Source of the DNA: Opitutaceae bacterium
GTDB lineage: Bacteria; Verrucomicrobiota; Verrucomicrobiia; Opitutales; Opitutaceae
Direction: 5' to 3'
Length of the DNA: 63,444 bases
Assembly (NCBI GenBank): GCA_003151515.1
Contig: PLXS01000015.1
Coordinates: 1 to 63,444, forward strand
This document shows positions 26,785-35,961 of the stretch, piece by piece; position 1 is the first letter of the stretch, and every line of letters starts with the position of its first letter. The position numbers were made by a program, and so were the translations under genes. The notes below the pieces were generated by a model that saw only the letters and a list, made by a program, of their open reading frames with translations, was not told the DNA's origin and searched no databases.

Positions 26785-28059
26785 ATGCTCACGATTCAAG
26801 AGAGGCATTCGAAATCCTTCTACGCCTTGCTCAGCCTGCCGTCGACTGCCATGGGTTTCGCCCTGTCGATCCAGATCTCGGCGCTCAGCTGGATCCTGAC
26901 AACCCGGTACAAGCTCGACATTCACCAGGTGGGGCTGGTCTGGGCCGCGGGGCCGCTCGCCGGCATCTTTGGCCAGGTGATCGTCGGGATGATCAGCGAC
27001 AACGTCTGGCTGGGGGGCGGGCGCCGCCGGCCCTTCATCGTGGCGGGCGGCATCCTCGCGTCCCTGATGCTCCTTGCGCTTCCAAACATAGACGTGATCG
27101 CCCGGGCGCTGGGCATCGGCAACCTGCTGATCGTGGCAACGATCGTGGCGCTGTCCCTGGACCTCGCGATCAACATCAGCTTCAACCCAACCCGCTCCAT
27201 CATCGCGGACGTGACTCCCGAGGGCAACGAGAGGACAAAGGGATACACGTGGATGCAGACAATCTCGGGCTTCTTTGGCGTCTTGGCCTACGTGATCGGG
27301 GCGACCCTGGGCAACTACGTGCTGATCTACTCCGGCGCCATCCTGGTCCTGCTGTTCTCAGTTCTGCCCCCGTTCCTCATCAAGGAGCCGCGCACCCTGG
27401 CGAATGCCGCCGCTGCGGCCGACGCCGGCGCCCCCAGGTCCACCGACTGGGGCCAGCTGTGGAGAGTTTACCTTGCCCACGGATTCTCGTGGGTCGGCGT
27501 GCAGACCATGTTCGTGTTCATCATCGCCTTCATCCAGCAGAAGATGTTCGCCGCGGGAGTCTCGCGGGAGGCCATGAACAGCGAGTCGGGCCCGATCATC
27601 GCGATCGCCTTCGCCGTCCTGAACACGGTGGGCTTCGTGCTTCCGGCCTTTGTGTTGGAGCCGCTTTCAGAGAAGGTCGGCCGAGTGCGCGTGCACGGGA
27701 TGGCTTGCGCCCTCATGGCCGCGGCCTACATCGCGATCGCGCTGAAGGTGACATCGCCGGCCGGGTTATACCTTTGCATGGCGGTCGCCGGCGTGGGCTG
27801 GGCGTCGATCGTCAGCATACCCTTCGCCATCATGAGCGAGCTTGTGGACCAGCGCCGCATGGGCCTATTCATGGGCATCTTCAATCTCTCGGTGGTCCTG
27901 CCACAGCTTCTGGTCAGCCTCTTCGTCGGCTCGATCATCCAGAACGCCGCCGACAAGAGCGTGACCTTTATGATCAGTGCCGTAACCCTGGCCGCGTCGG
28001 CCGGCCTCTGGATGATGGTGCGCGACCGGGGCGCCGCCCGCCCGCCGGCCGCAGCCTAA
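26785..28059 (+). CDS. MFS sugar transporter, SLC45/GPH-like
   Basis: A 424-residue transporter with about 12 membrane segments. SDNVWLGGGRRRPF is the loop 2-3 signature of the SLC45/GPH sugar-cation symporter group, and SELVDQRRMGLFMGIFNLSVVLPQ is its loop 10-11 counterpart. It would bring sugars released by the neighbouring glycosidases across the inner membrane. ATG 26785 was chosen as the last start before the first helix; the frame is open far upstream through GH31 but without membrane or signal character. The substrate is inferred from neighbours only. Confidence 0.9.
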   Translation: MLTIQERHSKSFYALLSLPSTAMGFALSIQISALSWILTTRYKLDIHQVGLVWAAGPLAGIFGQVIVGMISDNVWLGGGRRRPFIVAGGILASLMLLALPNIDVIARALGIGNLLIVATIVALSLDLAINISFNPTRSIIADVTPEGNERTKGYTWMQTISGFFGVLAYVIGATLGNYVLIYSGAILVLLFSVLPPFLIKEPRTLANAAAAADAGAPRSTDWGQLWRVYLAHGFSWVGVQTMFVFIIAFIQQKMFAAGVSREAMNSESGPIIAIAFAVLNTVGFVLPAFVLEPLSEKVGRVRVHGMACALMAAAYIAIALKVTSPAGLYLCMAVAGVGWASIVSIPFAIMSELVDQRRMGLFMGIFNLSVVLPQLLVSLFVGSIIQNAADKSVTFMISAVTLAASAGLWMMVRDRGAARPPAAA

Positions 28060-28210
28060 GCGGATTCCCGCCCGGTTCGGTGCCACCCGGTTTTCGCCCA
28101 CATGGATGGCGTCGCCCGCGCCATGGTGCCCCCTCCCGCGGCCCAGACGTCCGGGATGCCCTGAACGCTCTTGTTTTAGGTTGGCCGAAGCCCGCGTTGG
28201 GTTCCAATTG

Positions 28211-31200
28211 ATGCATCCTTCTATGAGAACGTGTCGCGCCGCCGAAAGGCTCGCTCCGGTGATCAGGAAATCGAGGCACCTGCTGCTCGTGGGTGCGCTC
28301 GCAATCACGGGAATCTGCCATGCGCAACCCTGGCACCCGCTGCCAAGCCAGGCGAGGTTCCATGCGGGAGCCGACGACGGGGCGCAGGATCCGGCCTACG
28401 ATGACTCGCAATGGGGCACGATTGATCTGTCTAGCGCCGGCGCGGTGGAGCCCGAGGAAGCCGCCGCCGCCTGGCTGAGGGTTACGATTGCCATTCCCCA
28501 GGCGGAAATCGGGCATGACGTGATTTTGCGCCTTGGTGACGCAACCGACATGCGCAGCGTTTTCCTCAATGGCGCGAAGATTGCTGGGGGATTTGGGACG
28601 GACGGCGCCGAGATGTACCTGGCGCCTGCCAATCTTGTCCATTTTGGAGGCGACAACCTCCTGTCGATCCAGATTGCCGAGCCGGCCGGTTGGGCCGGCC
28701 TGCGAGGCGGCAAGCCCGGCTGGACACGGCTGGATCTGGCCGCTGCGGACATGCTCGCCCGCGCGCTTGAGACGAGCAGCCGCCTCGAGGCGATCTTCGG
28801 GGCAAACGGGGCCGGTGCCTGCGATTTTATCCTGGGGGGGGATCGCGTGAGGAATCTGGACACCCTGAATCGGCGCCTTCAGTCGGAGCCGTCCCCTGAA
28901 CTGTCCTGGCAGATTGCCTCGTCATGGCGCAGGATCCGCGAGATCGCGCGGGATCCCGCGCGCCGGGCCCGTGACTCGGGGCTCCTGAATGGCGGCGACT
29001 GCCTCGGCTTCATGCAGAACCAGGAGGCCTACCTCGTGCCGGATTTCTCCGGTGAGCCCCTGCGGCGCCCCGCCCTAGGAAGCGAACTCTCCGATTTCGG
29101 GTCCTGGTATGACATCGCCTATTCGGGCGGCTCCGATCGCTTCATGGTCGGCTCCGTGCGCAAGGGCGTCGGCCCGGACCACGAGTTCTTCAACACGGCG
29201 CGCGATCTGGGCATCCTGGCCCTGTTTGTCCGCGACGCCTCGGGCGGAATCATCGACGGGAGCGACGGCGACAGCACGGTCACGTGGTATCCCTTCGGCT
29301 GGGCCACCACGACGCGTAACGGCAGCCTGCGGATCGACTCGGCGGTGTTCTTCACGTCCTTTGACACGATCAGCGTCTACGGGAAGGTGGTGAACACGGG
29401 AGCCGCCCCGACGACAGTGACGCCCCAACTGCTAATCACCCTTCGCTCCGAGTACGACGGTAAGACGGGCGGCCGGGTCACGGGCGCCCGGGTCGCAGGA
29501 GGCCTCGCGTCGCTCAGCAACCTACGCGTGGGCACGGCAACGACGCGGGAACTCTACAGCGACACCCTCGTGATCGGGTCCAGCCTGGGAGCGCTTGACG
29601 CCCAATTCCTGCCGAAGTACCTGGCGAGCGCGCGGGGAGCGGAGCTCAGGGCCGCCGTCGCGGGTCCCGGATGGTCGGGCGCACTCGACGCAAGCTGCGG
29701 AACCGCGGAGCTCAGCGCAGGGGTTGTCGGCCTTTCGCCAGGACAGTCAAGGGAGTTCGTGTTTGTCGTGGCGGCGGCGGCCCTGGGCGGGGACGCGGGC
29801 CCGCGATGCGCCGGTGCGCTGCGCAGGTATTCCGCAGACCCCGGCTTGGCCCTCAAGGAGGCCAGGGATGACTGGAACGGCTTCCTGCGGGGGCTTCCGT
29901 CCCTGGAGCACCCGACCTATTCCGAGGCAAAGCTCTATTACTCGGCGGCCATCGCCCTGCGAAAGAACCGCTACCTTCTGCAGCAGGAAAACGGCCTTCA
30001 TTCGGCGTCCTTTCCCGCCCGCGGCGGCTTCAACTACTTTTACCAGAGCGACTCGTGCTGGAATCTCCTTGGATACCTGGACTTCAAGCCCGAATGGGCC
30101 GAGGGGCACGCCGTCCCCATCCTGGTTCCCCCGTGCGAGATCATGGACCCGCATTTCTTCTGGTCCATGTGGGAGCTCTATTCACGCCTTCCGGATGACG
30201 GCGAGAGGAAGAGGTTCGCGGCGATGGTCTACCCCCTCCTCAAGGAGGCCTACAGGGTCTGGACGACCAAGCTCGACGTCGACAGCGACCTTCTGGTCGC
30301 GACCCCCAACAACTGGGACGACAATCCGCGCTACGACCTCATCTTCAAGGAGGTGAAGTACGCCCCGGGTTGGAACAGCTGGTGGGATGACCTCGTGAGG
30401 TGCTGCCGCGACAATGCGCTCGACGATCCGGCGCCAAGCTCCCAGCTGGGCTACGGGGCCGTCGTCCTGGGGCGGCTTGCGCGTATCCTAGGCCTCGAGG
30501 ACGAGGCGCAGCACTGGGACAGCCAGCTTCAAAGGCACATCAAGGCGATCGACTCGCTGTGGGACCAGGACCGGGGCCAATGGATTGTCACCTACCGCGG
30601 CACGCAGAGGGACGACGTCCTCACCAGCTCGATCATCTACCCGATCTTCACGGACCTCTGCCGTGATCCCGCGAAGATCAGCAGGGTGATTGAGGGGCAC
30701 CTGCTCAACCCCCTGGAGTTCAACGGGCACTACCCGGTTCCGACTGTCGCGTACGACGATCCCAGGTTCTACCACCAGAAGCCGCCCTTCGATAAGCTCG
30801 CCGGGGGGCTCTGGCGCGGGAACCTCTGGATGCCCGAGGCCTGGATCATCGTCAAAGGCCTCTACAAGTACGGCTACGAGGCCGAGGCAAGGGGCATGGC
30901 GGGGCGCCTTGCAGAGATGATGGCGCACCAGTCCGCGTCGGTCGGGCCCATGCACCAATTCGACTACAGCCCGGCGGAATGGTACGACTCGCGCACGGGC
31001 CTGGCTCAGAACAACCGCGCATTCTCGTGGTCGTCCGCGGTCGCGTTGGACCTGCTGCTTGGCAACTACCAGAACGAGAGGGTGGTGGGCACCAATGGGG
31101 GCCGAGACATGGCGATCGACGGGCATATCCGCGAGATCTACTCGTTCGCCACGGGCCGGAGCATCTTCCGGGTTTGGCCGGCCGGACCGGTCTTCCCCGA

Positions 31201-31432
31201 ACTGAGGATGAATTCCGCAGACGGGTTGTCCATCGATGCCAGCAGGCGGGTGGAATTCGTATTCACGGACCCCGCTGGGAATTTCGCAAACAGGCCGATC
31301 GCCTTTTCGATCGACCGCGCGAAATGGGAGGCCGTCAGCGGGTCCGATGGCGCCGCTCTTCCCGTTGGCGAAGACGGCGAATGCCATGTCGCCCTGGGCT
31401 CCAGCGTCATCCTTCTCCCGCCAAAGCACTAG
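28211..31432 (+). CDS. Secreted GH63-like glycosidase ((alpha/alpha)6 barrel)
   Basis: A protein of up to 1073 residues. After a signal sequence (RKSRHLLLVGALAITGICHAQ) comes a jelly-roll domain (about 30-190, WLRVTIAIPQAEIGHDVILRLGD), a beta-sandwich middle, and a C-terminal catalytic (alpha/alpha)6 barrel of the GH63/GH37 type. Features of the last are FNYFYQSDSCWNLLGYLDF, NNWDDNPRYD, FWRG-like GGLWRGNLWMPEAW and HQFDYSPAEWYDSRTG. The start is uncertain: ATG 28211, ATG 28223 or GTG 28259; the GTG gives the cleanest signal peptide and has AAAGG ahead of it. It probably removes terminal alpha-glucose-like units. It follows the MFS gene on the same strand by 151 bases. Confidence 0.85.
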   Translation: MHPSMRTCRAAERLAPVIRKSRHLLLVGALAITGICHAQPWHPLPSQARFHAGADDGAQDPAYDDSQWGTIDLSSAGAVEPEEAAAAWLRVTIAIPQAEIGHDVILRLGDATDMRSVFLNGAKIAGGFGTDGAEMYLAPANLVHFGGDNLLSIQIAEPAGWAGLRGGKPGWTRLDLAAADMLARALETSSRLEAIFGANGAGACDFILGGDRVRNLDTLNRRLQSEPSPELSWQIASSWRRIREIARDPARRARDSGLLNGGDCLGFMQNQEAYLVPDFSGEPLRRPALGSELSDFGSWYDIAYSGGSDRFMVGSVRKGVGPDHEFFNTARDLGILALFVRDASGGIIDGSDGDSTVTWYPFGWATTTRNGSLRIDSAVFFTSFDTISVYGKVVNTGAAPTTVTPQLLITLRSEYDGKTGGRVTGARVAGGLASLSNLRVGTATTRELYSDTLVIGSSLGALDAQFLPKYLASARGAELRAAVAGPGWSGALDASCGTAELSAGVVGLSPGQSREFVFVVAAAALGGDAGPRCAGALRRYSADPGLALKEARDDWNGFLRGLPSLEHPTYSEAKLYYSAAIALRKNRYLLQQENGLHSASFPARGGFNYFYQSDSCWNLLGYLDFKPEWAEGHAVPILVPPCEIMDPHFFWSMWELYSRLPDDGERKRFAAMVYPLLKEAYRVWTTKLDVDSDLLVATPNNWDDNPRYDLIFKEVKYAPGWNSWWDDLVRCCRDNALDDPAPSSQLGYGAVVLGRLARILGLEDEAQHWDSQLQRHIKAIDSLWDQDRGQWIVTYRGTQRDDVLTSSIIYPIFTDLCRDPAKISRVIEGHLLNPLEFNGHYPVPTVAYDDPRFYHQKPPFDKLAGGLWRGNLWMPEAWIIVKGLYKYGYEAEARGMAGRLAEMMAHQSASVGPMHQFDYSPAEWYDSRTGLAQNNRAFSWSSAVALDLLLGNYQNERVVGTNGGRDMAIDGHIREIYSFATGRSIFRVWPAGPVFPELRMNSADGLSIDASRRVEFVFTDPAGNFANRPIAFSIDRAKWEAVSGSDGAALPVGEDGECHVALGSSVILLPPKH

Positions 31433-31517
31433 GAACGGCCCGAAAGCGGGGATCCCTTCAAGCCCCCCGGGTGCCGCAGCGTGGCGGCCAGGGCAACGGG
31501 GCTCTTCCTTCGTCGAT

Positions 31518-32168
31518 GTGAAGGATCAGGGAACGGTCGATTTGCCTACCTTACGCATACTGGATCCGCGCAGCGCGTGGCATTATCACTATGAGTACAG
31601 CTGGAAGTACGGCTTGAGAGGCGCGGTCCCGGACCCCGATGCCGTCGATCGCGTGCCCTACGGAGCAAACGAGAGGCATGTCCTCATCCAGGGCTACCGC
31701 GGGACATTCAGCCACCAAGCCGGGTCGATCAACGAGTACGCGTACGACTTTGCCATGCCGGTAGGAACGACGGTGTGCGCTGCGTGCGAGGGCGTGGTCA
31801 TCGGCGAGCGGGACGACTCGGATGTCGGCGGAGCCTCCCCGGTGTTTCGAAAGAGTGCCAATTACGTGGTCATCCGCCATCGTGACGGAGCTCGCGCCGA
31901 GTACCTGCACCTCAAGAAGGGGGGAGTGCTGGTCTCCCTGGGTGCGGACATTGATTCGGACCAGCCAATCGCGCTTTCTGGCGCCACAGGGTTTACAACG
32001 CGGCCGCACGTTCATTTCGCGGTGTTCCACCTGCTTGACCGGAGCAATGGCCCCGACCGCGAGTCCCTGCCGGTTGCCGTCAGCACGAAGGAGGGGATTC
32101 TCAGGTCCTTGGTCCAAGGAAGCGAGTATCGAGGCAGATATTCCCGATCCACCGAATGGTCTCGTTAG
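31518..32168 (+). CDS. M23 family metallopeptidase-like protein, no signal peptide
   Basis: About 216 residues ending in a LytM/M23 fold: HQAGSINEYAYDFAMPVGTTV supplies the first His and Asp zinc ligands across its span, YLHLKKGGVLVSLGADI is the central hairpin, and RPHVHFAVF carries the final HxH. Zinc residues look intact, so peptidoglycan endopeptidase activity is possible. The start is unclear: GTG 31518 or TTG 31542 (AGGGA nine bases upstream); neither gives a signal peptide or membrane anchor, which is odd for this family. The frame is open upstream inside the GH63-like gene, but that part is shadow. It sits 85 bases after that gene. Confidence 0.8.
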   Translation: MKDQGTVDLPTLRILDPRSAWHYHYEYSWKYGLRGAVPDPDAVDRVPYGANERHVLIQGYRGTFSHQAGSINEYAYDFAMPVGTTVCAACEGVVIGERDDSDVGGASPVFRKSANYVVIRHRDGARAEYLHLKKGGVLVSLGADIDSDQPIALSGATGFTTRPHVHFAVFHLLDRSNGPDRESLPVAVSTKEGILRSLVQGSEYRGRYSRSTEWSR

Positions 32169-32208
32169 TACTCGCGGACCGTCCCCGTTGTCTCTAGGTA
32201 GATCGCCG

Positions 32209-33330
32209 ATGACGCTCGACAGCTCCCACCCCGGCTTGGGCCTCAAGAACAGGAACATTCTGGTTGTTGCCGATGACAACTCCAAGTTCCTCAGTCTGAG
32301 GGATATCCTGGCCCTGGAGGGCTACGTTGTCGCCAACGTGAACTCCGGGTACAACGCGCTGTATTATTATCAGCAGTTTGGTCCGGATCTGGTCCTGCTC
32401 GATGCCGAGCTGCCTGGGGAGAATGTGTTCGATATCTGCCGCGGCCTTAGGAATCCGTACAACGGCATGCCCGCCACGGTGATCTTCGTCACGTCGAGGA
32501 ACGATCCGGAGGAGGTGGTTGCCGGTCTAGCCGCGGGAGGCGTCGATTACATCTCGCGCCCGTTCAGGGAGAAGGAGGTATTGGCCCGGGTGCGCGTGCA
32601 CCTGCGCAACCGCCTGCGGCTGGAGCAGCTCTACAAGGACGACCGGGCGATGAACAGGCTTCTCAGCGTGACCGCGCACGACCTGCGCAACCCGGCTGCT
32701 TCCATACGCGCTCTGACCTACACCCTGCGCTCGGGGAGGCTGGGGCCCCTGACCTCCGAGCAGGCCGAGATGCTCAACGTTATCTATGGGGCCAGCCAGT
32801 CGATGCTCGACCTTATCAACAATCTGCTCGACCCCACCGTGCTCGAGGCCAGCGAGATGATAGTCAACCCACAGCCCACGTCGCTCGCGGGCCTGGTCGA
32901 GGAGGCCGTAAAGCTGATTGGCGCCACCGCCACGAACAAGGGCTCCAAGATAGTGGTGGTTTCAGGCTCACTTCCGGAAACGCTTAATATCGACGCACCA
33001 AAGATCCGCCAGGTGCTGAACAACCTGCTCGGTAACGCCGTGAAGTTCTCACCTCCCGGCTCGACCATAACGGTCCGTGAGAAGTCCTCGCCCGGCGAGT
33101 GTTCGATCGCGATCAGGGACCAGGGGCCCGGCATTCCGCAGGACGAGCACGACAAGCTTTTCAGGGACTACGGGCAAACCTCGGTCAGGCCGACGGGAGG
33201 AGAGCCGAGCACGGGCCTAGGCCTGTCCATCTGCCGCCAGATCATGCTTGCTCACAACGGGACCATCCACGCGGAGAATCTGGCTGGAGGTGGCGCCGAA
33301 TTTCGCATCACATTCTGTGTTGCGCCATGA
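32209..33330 (+). CDS. Soluble REC-histidine kinase hybrid
   Basis: A 373-residue cytoplasmic protein. An N-terminal receiver (1-125) has ADDN, phospho-acceptor Asp65 in LLDAELPG, and FVTSRND. The usual Lys before Pro-Phe is replaced by Arg117 (SRPF). The kinase follows: His157 in SVTAHDLRNP, N box NNLLGNAVKFSPPG, G1 RDQGPGIP and G2 STGLGLSIC. There are no membrane segments, so input must come through the receiver or a partner. It overlaps the next response regulator in ATGA and heads an operon ending in PilB. AGGT lies nine bases before the ATG. Confidence 0.93.
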   Translation: MTLDSSHPGLGLKNRNILVVADDNSKFLSLRDILALEGYVVANVNSGYNALYYYQQFGPDLVLLDAELPGENVFDICRGLRNPYNGMPATVIFVTSRNDPEEVVAGLAAGGVDYISRPFREKEVLARVRVHLRNRLRLEQLYKDDRAMNRLLSVTAHDLRNPAASIRALTYTLRSGRLGPLTSEQAEMLNVIYGASQSMLDLINNLLDPTVLEASEMIVNPQPTSLAGLVEEAVKLIGATATNKGSKIVVVSGSLPETLNIDAPKIRQVLNNLLGNAVKFSPPGSTITVREKSSPGECSIAIRDQGPGIPQDEHDKLFRDYGQTSVRPTGGEPSTGLGLSICRQIMLAHNGTIHAENLAGGGAEFRITFCVAP

Positions 33331-33734
33331 CGCTCAAGGGCAAAGTTCTCGTGGTCGATGATGAGATGCACATACGGAAGTTTGTGACCCAAATGGTCCT
33401 GTCGCTCGGCGAGCCAACCGTCCTGGAGGCGGCCAACGGCAACGAAGCGGTGGCGATCTACGAGCGGGAGCGGCCCGACCTCGTGCTGCTTGACGTCAAC
33501 ATGCCCCGGGTCGACGGGATTGAGACCCTGCGAAAGCTGAAGCTTCTGGACCCCGACTGCGTCGTGGTCATGCTCACGTCCTTGGTCAACCGCCAAACCG
33601 TGGAGGAATGCCTGCATCTGGGCGCCGTGGCCTATTTGCGCAAGGACAACCCGCCCGAGGACATGACAAGTAGGCTCAGGAAGATCGTGGACGACTGGTT
33701 CGAGGAGAAACCCGCGGAATCTGGCCCGCCGTGA
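33327..33734 (+). CDS. Single-domain response regulator
   Basis: A 135-residue CheY-like receiver with VVDDE, phospho-acceptor Asp56 in LLDVNMPRVDG, MLTS and the Lys in YLRKDNPPED. There is no output domain, so it must act by protein contact. Its ATG overlaps the kinase stop (ATGA) and its stop overlaps the next start (GTGA). It is the obvious target of the preceding kinase, and the neighbouring pilus ATPase is the obvious thing for it to control; both are inference from gene order. Confidence 0.93.
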   Translation: MTLKGKVLVVDDEMHIRKFVTQMVLSLGEPTVLEAANGNEAVAIYERERPDLVLLDVNMPRVDGIETLRKLKLLDPDCVVVMLTSLVNRQTVEECLHLGAVAYLRKDNPPEDMTSRLRKIVDDWFEEKPAESGPP

Positions 33735-33961
33735 GCGCCAAGAAAGAGCTTTCAGCCCAAAAGGAGCCCTCGACGGATTCCGGGGAGGATTCGTCCTCCC
33801 TCTTTGCCGAGGTCAAGTACTCGCTTCCCGAACTGCTGCGTGACGTAAAGGTGGACCGCTCCAGCAGCCTGTTCTCGATGGAGAAACTGGACCAGGACAC
33901 GATCAGCCGGCTCTTCGAGCAGCACAATACCCGACATGGGCCATCGCGAGACAAAAAGTGA
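33731..33961 (+). CDS. Small 76-residue protein of unknown function in the pilB operon
   Basis: A 76-residue acidic-then-basic protein with no membrane segment. It starts with GTG at 33731 overlapping the regulator stop (GTGA), and its end overlaps the pilB start by 26 bases. The first 20 residues are charged and probably disordered. Then a motif repeats: SSSLF at 21-25 and again at 44-48, each followed after three residues by Lys and an amphipathic helix (KYSLPELLRDV and KLDQDTISRLFEQ). This 23-residue duplication suggests two equivalent docking helices. I do not recognise the family. Its position suggests an adaptor between the response regulator and the ATPase. Confidence 0.75.
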   Translation: MSAKKELSAQKEPSTDSGEDSSSLFAEVKYSLPELLRDVKVDRSSSLFSMEKLDQDTISRLFEQHNTRHGPSRDKK

Positions 33962-35645
33962 TTTTCTGAAGCTCCTGCGCGACCGCCCGGGTTTCGACTA
34001 CGGGCCGAAGCTGATCGCGCTTGTGGAGAAGCATGAGTCGCCCCTGGACCTGCTTCAGGCCATCATCGACGAGAAGCTCCTTCTCAAGGACGACGCCTGC
34101 CACCTCTGGGGCGATTATCTCGGCATCGCCTACGTCGACGTGCTGGCGTCCACCATCACGGAACAGGCGATCGGCCTGATCCCGATCGAGATCGCCAGGA
34201 AGGTGCGGGCGATCGGCATCTACGTGATCGATGGCGTGCTGACGGTGGCCATGGCGACCCCCGAGGACGCGGCGATGGTGCGCAGCCTGGAACGCATCGC
34301 CCAGATACCCCTAAGCCCGGTTTTCTGCCTGCCCTGCGAGATAGACGACGCCATATCCGTCCAGTACAGCACGGAACGGTCGATCACCGACTCCCTTGAC
34401 GAGCTCAAGCGCGACGCTCTTTTCTCGGACCCCGACCTGGCCGCCGAGAGGATCGCGGAACTCGTCGGGACAAAGACACTCGCGCGCACGCTCGAGGAGA
34501 TCATCTATTTCGCCCTGCGGGAGCGCGCTACGGACATCCACATTGAGCCGCAGGAGGTCCTATCGCGTATCCGGTTCCGGGTGGACGGCTCGCTGCGCGA
34601 GATCCTGACCTTCCCGCGGGCCCTCCAGACGGCGATCATCTCGCGCCTCAAGGTCCTTAGCGAACTCAACATCTCCGAGTCGCGCATTCCCCAGGACGGG
34701 CGCTTCTCCATCCCCATGGGGACTACCCGGGCCAACTTCCGCCTCTCGGTGATACCGACGATCCGCGGCGAAAAGGCCGCGGTCCGCGTGCTGACTTCGA
34801 ACGCGAAGCGCACCAGCGTTACGCTGGACACCATGCTGATGTCCCAGCGGATCCTGAGGCCGTTCCGACGGCTGATCAGAAGCCCCAGCGGGATCATCTT
34901 CGCCACGGGACCCACCGGGTCGGGGAAGACCACGACGCTTTATGCCGCGGTCGAGGAGATCAATTCCCCGAAGATCAACATCGCGACCATCGAGGATCCG
35001 GTCGAGATTCCCATGGCCGGGGTGAGCCAGAGCCAGATCAACGCCAAGATCGAGCTCAGGTTCGGCGTCATGCTGCGCGCCTTCCTCCGGCAGGACCCGG
35101 ACGTGATCCTTATCGGGGAGATCCGGGACTCCGAGACGGCGAAGATCGCAACCGAGGCCGCGCTCACGGGGCACCTCGTCTTTGCGACGCTGCACACGAA
35201 CACGGCGCCGCAGGCCATCGTGCGCCTGATGGAGATCGGGGTGGAACCCTACATGGTGGCGCCATCCGTCATCGGCGTCCTCTCCCAACGGCTGGCGGCG
35301 AGGATCTGCGACAAATGCAAGGAGGCCTACTACCCGCCGCGCGAGGTCCTGCTCAAGTACTTCAAGGAGGAGGGACTGACAGACGTCCAGTTCTACCGCG
35401 GGCGCGGCTGCCCCCATTGCCGCGGCACCGGCTACAGGGGCCGTATCGCGTTCCACGAGCTCGTGGTGATCACGGAGGAGATTCGCCAGATGATCTCGGA
35501 GCGCCGGAGCGTGCAGGAGATAGCGCGGGCAGCGGCCAAGGTGGGCTACAGGCCGCTTCGCTACGACGGCCTGAACAAGGTCCTGATTGGTCTGACGACG
35601 ATCGAGGAAATCGAGGAGAATTCGTCATTCGACTGGGCGATGTGA
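33936..35645 (+). CDS. pilB: Type IV pilus / type II secretion ATPase (PilB/GspE)
   Basis: A 569-residue secretion ATPase. The N-terminal ~150 residues form the N1/GSPII_E N-terminal domain. The catalytic part has Walker A GPTGSGKT (about 326), the Asp box IEDPVE, Walker B LIGEIRDSETA, and the His box TGHLVFATLHTN. The zinc-binding tetracysteine CDKC...CPHC is present, as in pilus extension ATPases. It drives assembly of pilin fibres at the inner membrane. It overlaps the 76-residue gene by 26 bases. The matching platform protein gene (PilC) lies 5 kb downstream at 40777. No pilT or pilin gene is in the window. Confidence 0.93.
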   Translation: MGHRETKSDFLKLLRDRPGFDYGPKLIALVEKHESPLDLLQAIIDEKLLLKDDACHLWGDYLGIAYVDVLASTITEQAIGLIPIEIARKVRAIGIYVIDGVLTVAMATPEDAAMVRSLERIAQIPLSPVFCLPCEIDDAISVQYSTERSITDSLDELKRDALFSDPDLAAERIAELVGTKTLARTLEEIIYFALRERATDIHIEPQEVLSRIRFRVDGSLREILTFPRALQTAIISRLKVLSELNISESRIPQDGRFSIPMGTTRANFRLSVIPTIRGEKAAVRVLTSNAKRTSVTLDTMLMSQRILRPFRRLIRSPSGIIFATGPTGSGKTTTLYAAVEEINSPKINIATIEDPVEIPMAGVSQSQINAKIELRFGVMLRAFLRQDPDVILIGEIRDSETAKIATEAALTGHLVFATLHTNTAPQAIVRLMEIGVEPYMVAPSVIGVLSQRLAARICDKCKEAYYPPREVLLKYFKEEGLTDVQFYRGRGCPHCRGTGYRGRIAFHELVVITEEIRQMISERRSVQEIARAAAKVGYRPLRYDGLNKVLIGLTTIEEIEENSSFDWAM

Positions 35646-35961
35646 GCCGGGCGAATCGTCTGCGGCACGGGCCGGCCGGCGGCGGAGCGGGGGAAGCGGC
35701 GCCAGCCGTCGCGCGAATGGCGCCGATGGCCGGTCATAGTGGGCAGCATTCTTACCGGGGGCGCAGTCAACGGTCATGGGAACTCTGTTTCAGGGGCAGC
35801 CCCGGATGGCCCGTTCCGGTCGGCATTCGGGCCCAGGAGACTGCCTGCTGCCGGAACAACCTAGTAGGGTTGATCATTGGAGCCAACCCCCCGAACAGAG
35901 TATAATTTCACCTCGCCGCTCGGAGACGGGGCCCCTAAGGATCCTCCTGGAGAAACCAGCA
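35646..35961. other. 316-base gap between pilB and the ester hydrolase
   Basis: No plausible gene. The right half carries a good promoter (35877-35906), listed separately. No terminator with a T-run follows pilB. Confidence 0.5.
35877..35906 (+). promoter_or_regulatory. Sigma70-type promoter for the ester hydrolase
   Basis: A perfect TATAAT at 35901-35906 is preceded after 18 bases by TTGGAG at 35877-35882. It points at the hydrolase ATG 56 bases downstream and is the best-matching -10 I found in the window. Confidence 0.65.
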
